This document shows, piece after piece, positions 12,338 through 24,908 of a DNA stretch of 64,000 nucleotides (positions within the stretch are counted from its first letter, which is position 1; the number at the start of each line of letters is the position of its first letter). Made by a program: the position numbers and the translations under genes. Origin of the DNA: Anaeramoeba flamelloides (lineage: Eukaryota > Metamonada > Anaeramoebidae); NCBI GenBank assembly GCA_027625915.1, contig JANTQA010000023.1, positions 6,138,001 through 6,202,000 of the forward strand. Direction: 5' to 3'. The notes under the pieces were generated by a model that was given only the letters and a program-made list of their open reading frames with translations, ran no database searches and was not told the origin of the DNA.

Positions 12338-15300
12338 TTACATTAATTTAGATTTTAATAAATGTATTAATAAATTGACATTTAAAGATAAATGTTCGAG
12401 TTCTAAATTATTCTCATTCATATGTTGAGCTTCTAATAAAGTTTCCATGTTAATAATTGTTTCATATAAAGGGGTTGGTCTATTTCTAAAATACAAACCA
12501 AAAGTAAATAACCCAGGTGTTTCTGAATTATTTATTTTAAAAAACACACCACTACGTCTATTATTTTTGTTATTATAAAATTTAATAAATAAAAAAAAAA
12601 AAAAAAAAATAAGGTGAGGCTTAAGAAATTAATAATAAGAGAAAACAAAACAAGAAAGCAAAGAAAAAAAAAAAAAAAAAAAAAAATACCTTTTTTCAGG
12701 AACTTCTGAATTTACTAAAACTCCAATTTTTTCTAGTTCCGAATAAGAGAATTTCAATCTTTTTCTTTTTCTTCTTATAGAACCCTTCATTGATTTATTT
12801 TTTTCATATGCTTGCTGTCTAACATTATCCAAATAGGTTTGGTATACTTCCAATTGGCTATGCAAATATTTGGAATGCTGTCTAACACTTTCACGCACAG
12901 AATTTAACAATTCCAATTCACGAAGCATTCTTTGATGGTCTTTAGCTTTTTGTTTGATTTCATAAGCAATATCTTCTCTTAATTTCAAAAAGTTATCTTT
13001 ACTTGTTAACATTTTCCCTTGCACCAATTTTTTCATATTATAAAGAATTTTTTTCAATTTCTTGTCAACATCTTTCTCTTTATTTTTCTTTGCCTTTAAT
13101 CTCATTTTTTGAATAAGCTGAATTAGACTTGTTTTTGGGAGGTCTTCTTCAGAAATGCCCTTTGTTAATTGTGGCCAAAACTGAAATAATAGGGTTTTTG
13201 TTTCTAAATAGGTTTTTGTGATTTGGTTTTTAGTTCCATTATTTCCCATTTTTGTCAGGGTTAAAAGAACTGTAACATCATCTTTTCTTGGCAATTCTTT
13301 TGGTGGATCTCCCATTTTTTTTAGTAATGTTCGCAACAAATCGTCTTCTTCTGTGGCAACTTTATCAATGTATTTTTTCATTAGCCCATGTAAAAAATAT
13401 ATTTCATTTAATGTGATTTGGATTGTTACATCTTCTTTTGCTAATGCTAAATATCTTTCCAATTCTTCATCAATTTCCAAAGGTGGTACATCACAAAGCT
13501 TGTCTAAAAATTTTGCAATTTGTGTTTTTTTAATTTTCATAAAGTCAGATAAAACTCCCATATACGCCTCCTTTTTTCCAAATGAATCAACCATATTCGA
13601 AAGTACCTTTTTGGTTTTTTTAAGAAATAGTATATGAAATAAATACAGAGAAGATAGAAAGATGGATATATAGAGAGGTAGATATATTATATATTGTTAT
13701 TATTTAATTTTAGGTTTGGTATTAAAATAGTAAAATTTATATTTTTGATGAGAAATTCATATTAATAGATTGCTAAATATTTAATTTAATTTTCTTATTC
13801 TGGAGATTTTTGGATTAATTTCAAATTTTTATTTTTTTTAAAATCTTCAAAACAATTCGCAGAAGTTACAAAAACTTAATTTTACTTTGATTTATTGTAA
13901 TAAATTCATTATTTATTACAAAATTTTAGGATTTTAGTTTGTAATTTTTGCAATTTTTTGGAAAATGAAGTAAAATCAAGGAACTTCTTTGTATTCACAT
14001 ACTATTATTGACAGAATAAAAAATTATTTTTAATTTATAACAAGTAATTGACGAAAATTTGAGAACGAAATATAATTATTTTTTGTTAGTCTGAAGTTTT
14101 AAAAAATAAAAAGAAAAATAAAATTGATGTTTTTTGAGAATTAAAATTGAAATTTTTTTCGAGATTTGAAAGAGTTCAATTACAAAGAAAAATTAATCTC
14201 AAAATTAAAATTTTTATATTATTACAGATTAAAATCAATAACTTTATTAGAAAATTTTTATTTCGGTCGATTAAGCTTATTAAAAAAAGAAAAATGAATA
14301 ATAATTTTCAAACATGAAGATGGAAATGATTTTCAAGAGAATATAATATTCTATTTAATTAAATTGATTGAATAAATGTGGTTTGGTGAAAAAAAAAAAA
14401 AAAAAAAAAGTATAAATGCTTTTTGAATTAATAATTGTTGTTTAAAATTTATAAAAATATCCAATTCAAATAAAGTAAACAATCTAAAGCTGTAGAGTAT
14501 ATTTTAAAATAGAATTTTATTAAGGAAAAAGAATAGATATTTTCAAATATTATTTATCTCGATTTTTTATTTTTAGAAAATTTTTTCTTTTTTTTTGAAA
14601 ATTACTCCAGTCTTTTAATGAAATAAATTTAAATGGGAATTTATTTTTTTTACTTTGTTAATTGTATTTAATACTAAAATTAAACTCTATATTATAAAAT
14701 AAAATCGTTACACAACAAATCCCAAAATGTAGATTTATTCTTAAAGACAATTTTTTTTAATTGCAATTATTAATGATTTATAGAGTAATAAATCAATAAA
14801 TAAAAGCCAATATAATTTCTCTCAAATTAAAAGATCCATTATTTATTTTAAAATCAAATTCCAAATTTTGATTATTTACAATTTACTTTTTTATGTTTTG
14901 ATTTTTTATTTTCCACCAAATAAAAAGATAAATATTTTTTTTTTTTTCTTTGTCTTACCTGAAAATTAGATCTTTTGAAATATCATTCAAGATAATTCAC
15001 TAATAAAACAATTTATAACAAATATTTTTTAAATTTTGACTGCAAATAATGTTGAAATTTTTATTTTTGAATACGCTTTCTTTGTTCATTAATGTTTGAA
15101 ATGAAAATAATGTTTTGAAAAAACAAAATTTTGAGTATTATTAGGATAGTTTTTTTTAAAATATTCTAAATATTTTGGTTAAACAATTATTTTTCATTCA
15201 AATATAATTTATAAGCCTTTTATAGGAAAAAAAAAATAAAAAAGAAAAAAAAAATAAATATATATTTTGACGATTAATAAAGATAAATATTTTTTTTTGA

Positions 15301-18300
15301 TAGATGAATTTTTTCATAAAGTTGATTGGTATATTTTTAGTAAATTGGAAAAGACAAATATATTAATAAGACATTTTTCTGATAACATAGTCTTTTTAAA
15401 TTTTGATAACACTTAAAACTTTGTTTTAAGTACTTTATTTAAAAGTCTTTATTTTATTTATTTCTTAAATTGAAAAAATTAACTTTTCTTTCATTCACTA
15501 TTTTTTTTTTTTTTTCTTCAACAATTTCAAATAAAATTTATCTAATTTTTTGTTTTTTAGATTAATATTTTGTAATAATGAATTTTTGTTTTCTTTTAAA
15601 AAGTTTAAATGCAAATCAAAAAAAAATATATTAAAAAAGTAAAACCAGAAAGATAGTAAAAAAAGAATAAAAAAAAAGGATAAAAATTTACTTGTAAAAC
15701 CTTAGCAATTAAAGTTAAATTTCTTCTTGAATTTGGAGATAGTTTCCCTTCGACAATATGATAAGCAGTTGGTACAACAACTGCAGGGTTAAGGAATCTT
15801 AAGATGAAAAATCCACCAATTAATGCAGCATAATCATATAAAGTGGCATTAGGAAAAAATTCAAATGTTAAATCTTTAATTTGCTTACATATTAATCGGA
15901 TTCCATATGGTACTTGCTCAATTTTTTCAATTATTAAATTCAATAATTGGTCAAAAATTTTTTTTAAATTTTCAATTCTTGGTTTTAAGATCTCTTGGAC
16001 TTTCTCATCTTGATTGGCTTCTTCTTCTGTTACTCTTCTTTTTTGTTCAGATGTTTCTCCTGATTCACTTTCCTTTAGATTGATCATATGTTCATAAATT
16101 CTTACAGGATTAATTTCTAAACTCATTTTTTCATCGTTGGCAAGTTTAGTTAATGGCTCAGATAAGACATTTTTCAAATACAATTGACCTGGGCCTCTTC
16201 TTGTATACGTAAATAATAATTTTGTGATTGTGGTGTTTGCTCGAAGAAGTGTATTAACATGTGTACAATTTTTAAATTCAATATGTAATGCTGACTAGAA
16301 AAAGTTTAATATTATTTTTTTTTAAAAAATTTTGTAACCAAATTTGAAATAATTTAGTAAAGAGTAATATTGTGAAAATTTTATTTTGTTTATTATTATT
16401 TCCGATATTATTATTTAAATAATTTTATTAAAAAATTATATTTTCTTTTTCTTTTATTTTTATTTTCATTTTATTTAGATCTATTTCATTAATTTTGTTA
16501 ACATGAATAATCATATAATTTAAAAATATTGAAAATTTTATTTTTCAAAAAATTGTAATGCTATAAAAATAGATAATTATTTCAAAAGCAAGAATTTTTT
16601 AAATAGATATTATTATGTAATAAATAAAAATTCAAATAAATTTTGTCCTTTATGTTTAAAATATGAACATAAGGAAATAATAGAAAATATTGATCACTTT
16701 TTATGGGTCTGTCCTTCCTATGAAAAAGATAGATTAATTTTTCTGAAAAAGTTAAAAGAATTAAATTTTAATGAAATAATTTTAAATTATGATAGCTTAG
16801 TATTATTTTCGTTAATTAATAATCGTGAAATCTATGATTTTACGCTTAAATTTCTGAAAGGGAATTTAAGTAAAAGGGCACTTTGAGTGTAATCTACACT
16901 TCCTCCTCAATAAAAAAAAAAAAAAAGCAAGAATTTTTTGTTTTTTTTTTCAATTACATTTTGAAATTTTTTAATATCTCTGTAAGATTTATTCCTGTAT
17001 TTTTAAATTCAATATTATTTTTCTTTTTAAATTTGAATTTTCATTTATAAACTCGTAGAGAATATGAAATTGCACTCATAGTTTCGATTTGGTCATAAAA
17101 AAAAAAAATAAAAAAAACCTTTCATACCTATAAAATATATAAATTATTTCTATTTTCAAATTGTTAAATTCAAGAGTTATAGTATTATTTTCATCTGGAA
17201 AATTATCTTTTAATAAAAAACCAGTAATTAGGCCTTAATAAATTGATTTTGTGATTTTTCAAAGTTGTAAAAAACAAGATTTTTAATTTGAATTTCGGTA
17301 ATTTCTAACATTAAGCTAATAATTTCTCGATATATTTAAGGATTGTTTGTTAGTTTTTTTTTTTTTTTTAATTTTTAATTGTACTCTCAAATCAATTCAG
17401 ACCGTGTTAAGAACCCCAGAGTAAAGAATAAACTCAAAAATAAACTTTTTATTTTATGTTTCATTTTTTATTGTTAAAAAATTTATTTGGAATTATTCTG
17501 ATCAAATACAGATGTAATCTTTCCCATAGCAAACAAAAACATATTTGGGATATAAATTCTTGGGATTAGATTATTCATGATAATTAGAGAAGTGAATACA
17601 AATTTGCAATGGATCAAAGACTTTAAGCAAAATCTAACAATAATGTCTTATTTAGATAAATGAGAAGAAATCAACGAATAAATATATAAAATAAAGGTTA
17701 GTTTCTTTATTTATTTTACTCTTATGGATCTTTCTTTTTATTAAATATCTAATTTTATTGATAAATTGAAAAAGATAAATCTATTAGAGTAATTTAAGGT
17801 ATTGGTATTTGAAGGTGTTGATGAGTTGATTTGTATACCAAAATAAAAATTAATATACAAAGTTTCCTATTAATTTTGAAAGTGTACTTCTGACTTGTAC
17901 TGGGATCAACTTCTGGCAAGTATGGTATTATGTATAAAAGGGAGTTATTATGGTGATGTTACAGAATTTTTTGGCATATTCAGCATAACAACTAACAACC
18001 CCTGAAACACTTTAGGATTTAGTATGTAAAACAAAACTTTTAAATTAATTTTTGTTTAATTTTGTTATTTTTTTTACATCTCTTTTATTTCTCGACTTTT
18101 CTTGTTTTTAATTAAAAATAACTATTTTTTCTTTTCTTTTTTTTTTAATAAAGAAAAGCTATTCAATGAGTTATAATCTTGCCTACATTAGAGCTAGGAT
18201 AAAAAACTTTAAATAAATTTAGAGTTTCAGAAAGTGCCGTCAAGTGCCTTCAAGTACCGTAGAGTACCACAGAATGCCGTAGAGTGCCTAGCTTTTCCAG

Positions 18301-21300
18301 AATTCAAAAGAATAGAGTTAAATCTGTAATTTGACTCAATTTTTTTAAATTCTGGAAAAGCTAACGACGGTTTTCTTGAGGTTTACTATTTTATTTGTGA
18401 GGTGTTCTAGGTTTTTTTGAGGTTTTCTATTTTATTTGTGAAGTGTTCTATTTTTTTTTTTACTTTTTGAAATAAACAGAAAATTTTAATAAATTTTCGG
18501 TTTATTTCGAAAAGTAAAAAAAACCTAACGAAAATCTATTGATTTTCCAAATAAATAGAAAAATCAAGAAAAGCTATCGGAGCTATTCCATAATTCAAAA
18601 GAATGATAAAAATCAAAGAAAGTTTCTTTTTAATTCTTTTAAATTCTGGAAAACCAAACAAAATTTGCCTAGATTTTTTTTACTTTGAGAAAAAAATCGA
18701 AAATTTATATAATTTTCGTTTTATTTCTCAAATTAAAAAAAAACTAACGGCAAACAGAAAGTAATTTTGTTGTATCACATCTCTTCATTAATAATAAAAA
18801 TAAAAAATTATCACGATTTTTGTTCTAATATCACGATTTTTTGTATTTGTCATTAAATGAATTAACTTTATCATGATTTGAATAGATAAATCATCACTTT
18901 AGGTAATATTTTTTTGTTTTTTTATTCATTTTTAGTATTAATTGTCATCTTTAAAAAAAAATACAGGATTTGGGTGTGAAAGAGATATTATTAAATTATT
19001 TGTTCATTTGTGTTAATTTTTAAAACATGTTTTATTATTTCTTTTGAGGATTTTGAATTACATTTATTTTAATCTTTATTTGATTCCCAATAGTTAAAAT
19101 GAAATTAATGTTATTCCAATCTATTCAATTTTTCATTTATAGATTTAAATTTAATTCTAGAATTTAATTTATTGATTGATTTATTTTATTTTAAGAGAAA
19201 TAATTTTATTTATTGTTATCATTTTTCAAATTAGAAAATTAAAAATTTATATTTCAATTTCACGATAAATTTATCATAATTTGAGAAATGAGTAGCACAA
19301 TAAACATAACACTCACAAACTTATTAAAAAGAAAATTGTCGTCTCTTGAATAAGGATCTTCCTTCTCGAACTTTTGAGATAAAATTAATTTTTTTTAAAA
19401 TTAGAATTTCACAGTATTAGAGAAATATTTTAATTAATTATTGAATTCCCATTCATGTAATATTATAGTATCATATTTGATTTTGTGTGATTTTCTTTTT
19501 ATTATTATTATTTTTTTTCATTGGTAAATTGAATTCAATAATTAAGATATTATTTTAAATTAAGTAAATTGTACATTAATCAGCACACGTTCCTGTTCAC
19601 GTTACTTTTTATTTTTATTTTCATGTGGTTGAGTTTTTGTTTTTATTAGTTCTCTTCGTTTTTAAAATATTCATCCAAAAAAAAAAATAAATAATAAACA
19701 ATTTTATTTCATTTTATTAAAAGAGAAATTTAATAATATAATTTTAATTTATTAAAATGGTTTGTCTATTTTAGAAATCTAAAAAAGTTGATCAAAAAAG
19801 TTTTTAAAAAAGGCATGGAAATAAGTCTATTTAAGTTTGTAGTCTAATTTTGATTTCCTTTGAAAACTTTTTTGTCAAATTTTTTTATAATATCAAGATG
19901 AAAATTTTAAAAATGATTTATTATCAAAAATATTTATAAAAAGTTATCCTGATTCAATTAATGAAAATAATGAATAATCTGAATGAGATCAATATTACTA
20001 GAACCTAATTAAGTAATCTAAAATTTTTGTTTTTTTTTTATTTAAAGAAATTTGAGGTATCCATTTCTTAGTATTGTTTTCCGTCTATTTTTTAAAAACA
20101 ATAAAAATTCTTTGGTTACTTATTAAAAAAATTACAAATTGTGAAATAACCTCTCATCTCCGTGTGGCTTTATTGGGCATGTTTTTTTCGATACATGAAT
20201 GATAGTCAAGTTTGTTATGTCTTTTTTTTTTATCAGTGTGGTAATAGGATCTTGTATTTCTTATGTATTTTATGTTCTTTAAGGTTTCTTAGTTTCTTTA
20301 ATTTCTTCAATAAGGAATCTTTTACAATCAAAAAAAACCGAAATTCTGAAATATAGAAAAAATAAGAGTTTTATTTAAATTAGGGAAAAGAAATTTAATT
20401 AAAAAGAATTTGAGGTGTTGAAAATAACAATAAATATCTATTTTAAAATAACAGTCCATTCTACCAGAGACTATAAATGAAAAAGACAACATGAGCGAGA
20501 CAAAATAATCAACTGGTACCAGTATCTTAAAAACTCTACTATTTAGGAGAATTTAATTTGGCTGTTACTGAGGACTGTTAAAATCCACATTAGACAGAAA
20601 AAACGAGTAATCATGGCATGGGTTTGTTTGGAATTGTGTTAGTGAAAAAATTCCAAATTTGGGATTTGTCACATCCCTGATGAAAACTTTTTACTCTTTT
20701 TCACATTTTTTCACTTTTTTAAACCATAAAAAAAAAAAAAATTTAAAAAAAAAATAATTACCTTAAATAAAGAAAATAATAGTTTTTCTTCTCTTTGGTC
20801 ATAATGGTTTCCATAAATAGTAAACATAACAATTTGAAGTAATTTTTCACATTCCAAGGGTGTTAAGAATGGTGTACAAAGTGAAATATATTTTGGCTCA
20901 TGGTAAATTAGATACAACAATTTGGAATATTTCTTTATTTGCAAATTTTTTTGTTAAGCAGAACAAAAAGTTTGTTTGGTTGGTAGAAAAGGAAAACAAA
21001 AGTTAAAAGAAGATCGAAGAATTAACAAAAGAGATAAAAAAAAATAATTTTTGAAAATAAGTGGTCATAAGGAAAGGAAGAAAAATTCAAAAAAAAAACA
21101 AAAGAAAAATCAAATAAAAAAAAAATTTGTTTCAAAAAATAATTACATCTCTGACTCTTTCATCTTTAATACTAACAACTCTAATTTGGGTGTTTGTTGC
21201 GGCTTGTTCAAATTGCTGAACTTCATCTAAAGAAATCCTATTTTTGATTAAAAGTGCAATCTTTTGATCGAATGTTTTAATATTTTTTTCGAGCTCAAAG

Positions 21301-21699
21301 TTTCTTTTAGATTGAGAAGAGATCTTATTTTTCAATTTTTTTAAATATTCTTCATCTTCTTTGTAGTCTTTTCCGAATTGTTTAAGTTTTTTTTTTTTTT
21401 CTTTTTGTTTTTCAAAAATTGAAAAAGAGCAAAGGTTGTTACAGTGGTAATTAAAGAACAGTAAGGAAAAAAAATTTAGAAAAAAAGTGAAAATTGTTTG
21501 TAAATATTGAAGATCTTTTCATTGTCTAAAAGGTAAATAGTGGGAATTTTTTACTTAATTTGTCTTTTGAGTTACTTTTGTCGAGAGGCTTTTTCATTGA
21601 AACAACCTTTGAAATTTTTTTGTGTTCTCCAATCGTAGTTGGTGCCTTGAATTCAATCTCATCATCAGAATCGCTTGAACTTTCTTTGTCTTGTGACAT
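12338..21699 (-). CDS. RasGAP-RGCt protein (IQGAP/Gap1-related), 6 exons
   Basis: Exons by GT-AG and phase: 21699-21555, 21400-21147, 20932-20762, 16294-15692, 13606-12690 and 12557-12338, giving 2310 bp and 769 aa. The N-terminus is acidic/Ser-rich (MSQDKESSSDSDDEIEF). A coiled segment with KIALLIKNRISLDEV follows, as in IQGAP-related proteins. The RasGAP domain covers about residues 135-395, with the arginine-finger motif LLRANTTITKLL (R208) and FILRFLNPA (355-361). Then come GKKEAYMGVLSDF and a C-terminal RGCt domain ending SLNVNLLIHLLKSKL. No calponin-homology domain or IQ motif is seen, and the length resembles fission yeast Gap1 or Dictyostelium DGAP1 rather than metazoan IQGAP. The expected role is to stimulate GTP hydrolysis on Ras at the cell cortex. 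The finger Arg, lost in IQGAP1, is kept, so catalysis is plausible (inference). The introns are 154, 214, 4467, 2085 and 132 bp. The 4467-bp intron holds a LINE tail and a hairpin-cluster element. Confidence 0.9.
13607..15691 (-). other. 2.1-kb intron of the RasGAP gene
   Basis: The donor GTAAAT follows the VLQ codons at 15692, and the acceptor AAAAAG precedes the GTACTTTCG exon at 13606. The interior is A/T-rich with no open frame or clear repeat family that I can define. Confidence 0.75.
16601..16926 (+). mobile_element. 5'-truncated LINE tail with poly(A) and target duplication
   Basis: The plus strand encodes the end of a non-LTR retrotransposon ORF: NKFCPLCLKYEHKEII, then DHFLWVCPSYEKDRL. 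This is the C-x2-C-x13-H-x4-C knuckle that follows LINE reverse transcriptases. The frame stops at TGA 16884-16886, a short 3' UTR (TAATCTACACTTCC) follows, and then a run of 15 A. The 13-base sequence GCAAGAATTTTTT occurs at 16588-16600 and again at 16927-16939, directly after the poly(A). That is a perfect target-site duplication and fixes both ends. Only the last 326 bp were inserted, opposite to the host gene. The perfect duplication and intact tail frame suggest a fairly recent event. Confidence 0.85.
18231..18764 (+). repeat. Hairpin-cluster element, copy A
   Basis: The left end has six 10-base units in register (18231-18290: aaagtgccgt, caagtgcctt, caagtaccgt and so on). Next comes a hairpin with arms AGCTTTTCCAGAATTCAAAA and its near complement ending TCTGGAAAAGCTA. 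Two copies of a roughly 42-base direct repeat (GAGGTTTTCTATTTTATTTG type) follow. A second hairpin at 18450-18527 has arms TACTTTTTGAAATAAACAG and its near complement. Two further hairpins lie at about 18580-18655 and 18666-18750, the last ending CTAACGGC. The right end reads, in reverse complement, TTTGCCGTTAG, as in copies C and E. No coding potential. It lies in a RasGAP intron. Confidence 0.8.
20449..20580. repeat. Short inverted-repeat island
   Basis: AACAGTCC at 20450-20457 is repeated inverted as GGACTGTT at 20573-20580, bounding a segment more GC-rich than its surroundings. It could be a tiny CAGTC-type MITE or an intronic structured RNA. Nothing more can be said from sequence alone. 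Confidence 0.35.
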
Positions 21700-24600
21700 T
21701 AAAATCTTTATTAAATAAAAAGACAGAAACAAAAAATGATATAAATTTCTTTGTCTTTCAAGGCTTGTGATATTTTAACTTTTAAGGGTAAAGTCACTTC
21801 CATTGAATTTCACTTATATTTAAGGTTGTGGTATACCACTAAAGCAAGAAATTATGATATTGTACTAATTTTAGTTGAAACAATACTTGTAACAACAAAA
21901 AAAATTCATTGGATTTAAGCAACTAAAAATTTTTCGGATCATATATAATTTCAAAGGATTCAATTACATATAATTCATAAAAAAACAAAAATAATCACAA
22001 TTTCTGATAGGAAAAAAATTCGATCACAATTTAAAAAATATAAAGTATCTTAAAACTGAAAATAGAATAATAATGAAAAAAAAATTCTAAATTTCAAAAA
22101 ATTCAAATATCATTAAAAAATAAAAAGATTACTTCACTTTCAAAAACTTAAATCTAAATAATTATAAAAAAAAATTAACATATGATATTAATTTGAAAAA
22201 AAATAAATAACTAAAAAAAAGTAGAAAAGTTTCCCAATTACAGAAATTCAAATATAAAAAAAATTGAAAGGAATCAAAATGAGAAAAACTAAACACTATA
22301 AAAAGATTAATAAGAATTCAATCAGGAACAATTCAGGTTAATTTAAAAAAAAAAGTTTGAAAAATTAATTTTGTATAAAAAAAAAATTAACTCAAAAATC
22401 AGAGGAATATTTCTGAATTAAAAAATCCAAATTTAAAAAAAATATTGATCTTTTTCAATTTTTTTTGTCCAAATACTTGATTTTCTTTTATTTGAAGGAA
22501 TTTTTTTTTCTTTTCAATATATGATTAATTTGGTTTAATCTAATCTATGATTGGTTTATAAGACTATCTCTGTTTAAAAGAGCAAGTTTTTTATTATTTT
22601 CCTTTGTAAAAAAAAGTCAATTGAAAAAAGAAAAAAAAAATGAAAAAAATATTCATTAATATTTCCGTTAAGGTTAAAGAGGTAACCTACAAAAAAAAAA
22701 AAAAAAAAAATGTATTTAAAATTTTAATTCACATTATTTTAAATGGGGAATCACGTAAAGTAACTTTGTCACTTTTAACTAAAAAGGTCTTTGATTATAT
22801 TATTTTAATTTTTTTATGATCGATTATACTTAACTTATTGTCCTTTTATAAATTAATATTATGTGCTAATAAAAATTACTTTAAAAAATTTTTCCTTTAG
22901 AAAAAAATTATTTTCCATATTACTTACAGTAACTTTTACAATTTAGATATGTATTCAACAAAAAAAAATCATGTTTTGGTGTTAATTTTTACAATCCAAA
23001 ATTCCTCTAGTTCGCATATTTATTTTGCAAGAAAACTAATATGAATTTTAGGGTTATCCCTAGAATGAATTATTGACAAAGAATACAAATAACTATCATT
23101 TATATCAGTGATAATGAATAGGGTCTTTCATCTACTGATTAAGACAAATTCATTTGATAAAAAGACCTTTTTCAGCATATTTATTTTTTTTTTTGTTTTT
23201 TTTTCGAGTTTTGATCCTTTTTTATCAAGTACTTAAAAATACATTTAACAACCAAGTAATTTTTTTTATAAAAAAAATAATTATATTCTAAAATTTCACT
23301 TTATGGGGCCATTTACTATGAAATTGTCTAGTCATAATAATGATCGGAAAATATGGAAATAGAATTAAAAAAAAAAATTGATATTTCTAATATAAAATAA
23401 AAACAAATAAAAATATTAATATTCTTGATATAATTAGAAAAAGAGATCCATCATATTTTTTATCCCTACCAGTATTAAATTTAATTTTGAGTCTTTAACA
23501 AAATTTCTGAATAAAAATTTAGGAATTATGGAAGTACCGTAAAATACTCTCAAGTACCATTAAGTATATAGCTTTTCTTGAGGTTTTCTGTTTATTTGGA
23601 AAGTTTTCTAGATTTTTTTTTGGGATTTTCTATTTATTTGGAAATTCAATAGAATTAAAAACCCCTTGGTTTAAAAAGAAAAATAAATAAATTTTCTTAA
23701 TATTTCAAAAAGGAAAAAAAACTTAACGGCCGTTTTCTTGAGGCTTTATGTTTTATATGTTAAGTGTTCTAGGTTTTTTTGATGTTTTTTTTTTAATTTC
23801 GAAAAACCATAGATTTTCCAAATAAATAGAAAACTCAAAAAAATCTACAGAAAATATTTTGATATTTTAAATAAACAGAAAATTCAAGAAAAGCTAAAGA
23901 CATATTTTCCACAATTTAGAAGAATGAAGAGAAATCTTTATTTTTATTCGATTCTTTTAAATTCTGGAAAGGTTAATAGTGTTTTTTTTTTACAATTTTC
24001 GAAATAGTTCATAATTTTTCAAATTTTCTTTTTACTTCAATATAAAAAAACCTAACAAAAAATAAGGGTAATTAAAAAATCCTCTATTAAATAATCAAAT
24101 AAATAAAACTTTACCTTTTAATAGCCTCAAATAATATTAAACCTTATCGGTTGTTAAAAGATATTTGTTACAAAATTATTTTAAAATAAATTTCCCAATT
24201 TAGCCTGAAAATCCTATATTAAAAATTCTACTCAAATTTGATAGTTAATTATTTTGAAATAAATGATTTTTACCGATAAAAGATGCTATTTTCGTCCTTT
24301 TTATAGAAATTTAATTTTAATAAATATTTTTCAAATGGGCGGATAATTTTTTTGACTATGGAAGAATTAGTTATTGATTTAAATTGATAGCAAAAATTCT
24401 AAATCTAAATCTTAAAAAAACTATTATTGTTTTTTATCTTAAATCAAATATCAAAAAAAATTCCAAAATCGATCAATATGATTTTACTTCAATAATTCTC
24501 AAATACAATTGAATAAATATTAAATAACATGTTTATACCAAGTGATTATTGTTCTTGTAATAATAAACAATTTGCAGAACAATTATTTCTCTATGAAAAA

Positions 24601-24908
24601 TCAAAAAAAAAAATAAAAAAAAAAAGTGCTAAAATTTGAAAAAATGATTTCAATTTTGAAATTTAAAATATAAATATTATCTTTTCAATCTAATTAAACC
24701 CTTGGAATACCCAAAATTAACACATAACAAGTGTGTCGTTTTTGACTGAAAAGTTCTATATAAATGAAATTTTTTATAAAAAAATTATTTTAGTAGAAAG
24801 GAATCAATAATAACCAATCTTTTGGGCTTGACTAATAATCGCTTTGTATATTTTTATAATTAAAAAATTCAAAAATAGCACTTTTAGAGGTTTTCAAATA
24901 TCAAATTA
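21700..24908. other. AT-rich intergenic region with one hairpin-cluster element
   Basis: It holds the RasGAP promoter (first few hundred bases) and element copy B at 23531-24074. No gene was recognised. Confidence 0.5.
23531..24074 (+). repeat. Hairpin-cluster element, copy B
   Basis: Four 10-base units in register at the left end (gaagtaccgt aaaatactct caagtaccat taagtatata, 23531-23570) are followed by the CTTGAGGTTTTCTGTTTATTTG repeats, degenerate hairpins and a right end AAAAAAACCTAACAAAAAATAAGG related to copies C and E. Its left flank, in reverse complement (TAATTCCTAAATTTTTATTC), resembles the right flank of copy E. It is more diverged than copies A and C. Confidence 0.7.

Larger units (their letters stand above)
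16295..20761 (-). other. 4.5-kb intron of the RasGAP gene
   Basis: The donor is GTAATT after ...SLFK (20762) and the acceptor is CTAG at 16295-16298. Phase 0 on both sides joins FSLFK to SALHIEF, matching the RasGAP family. The intron contains a truncated LINE (16601-16926, opposite strand), hairpin-cluster element A (18231-18764) and a more GC-rich inverted-repeat island (20449-20580). Confidence 0.8.
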
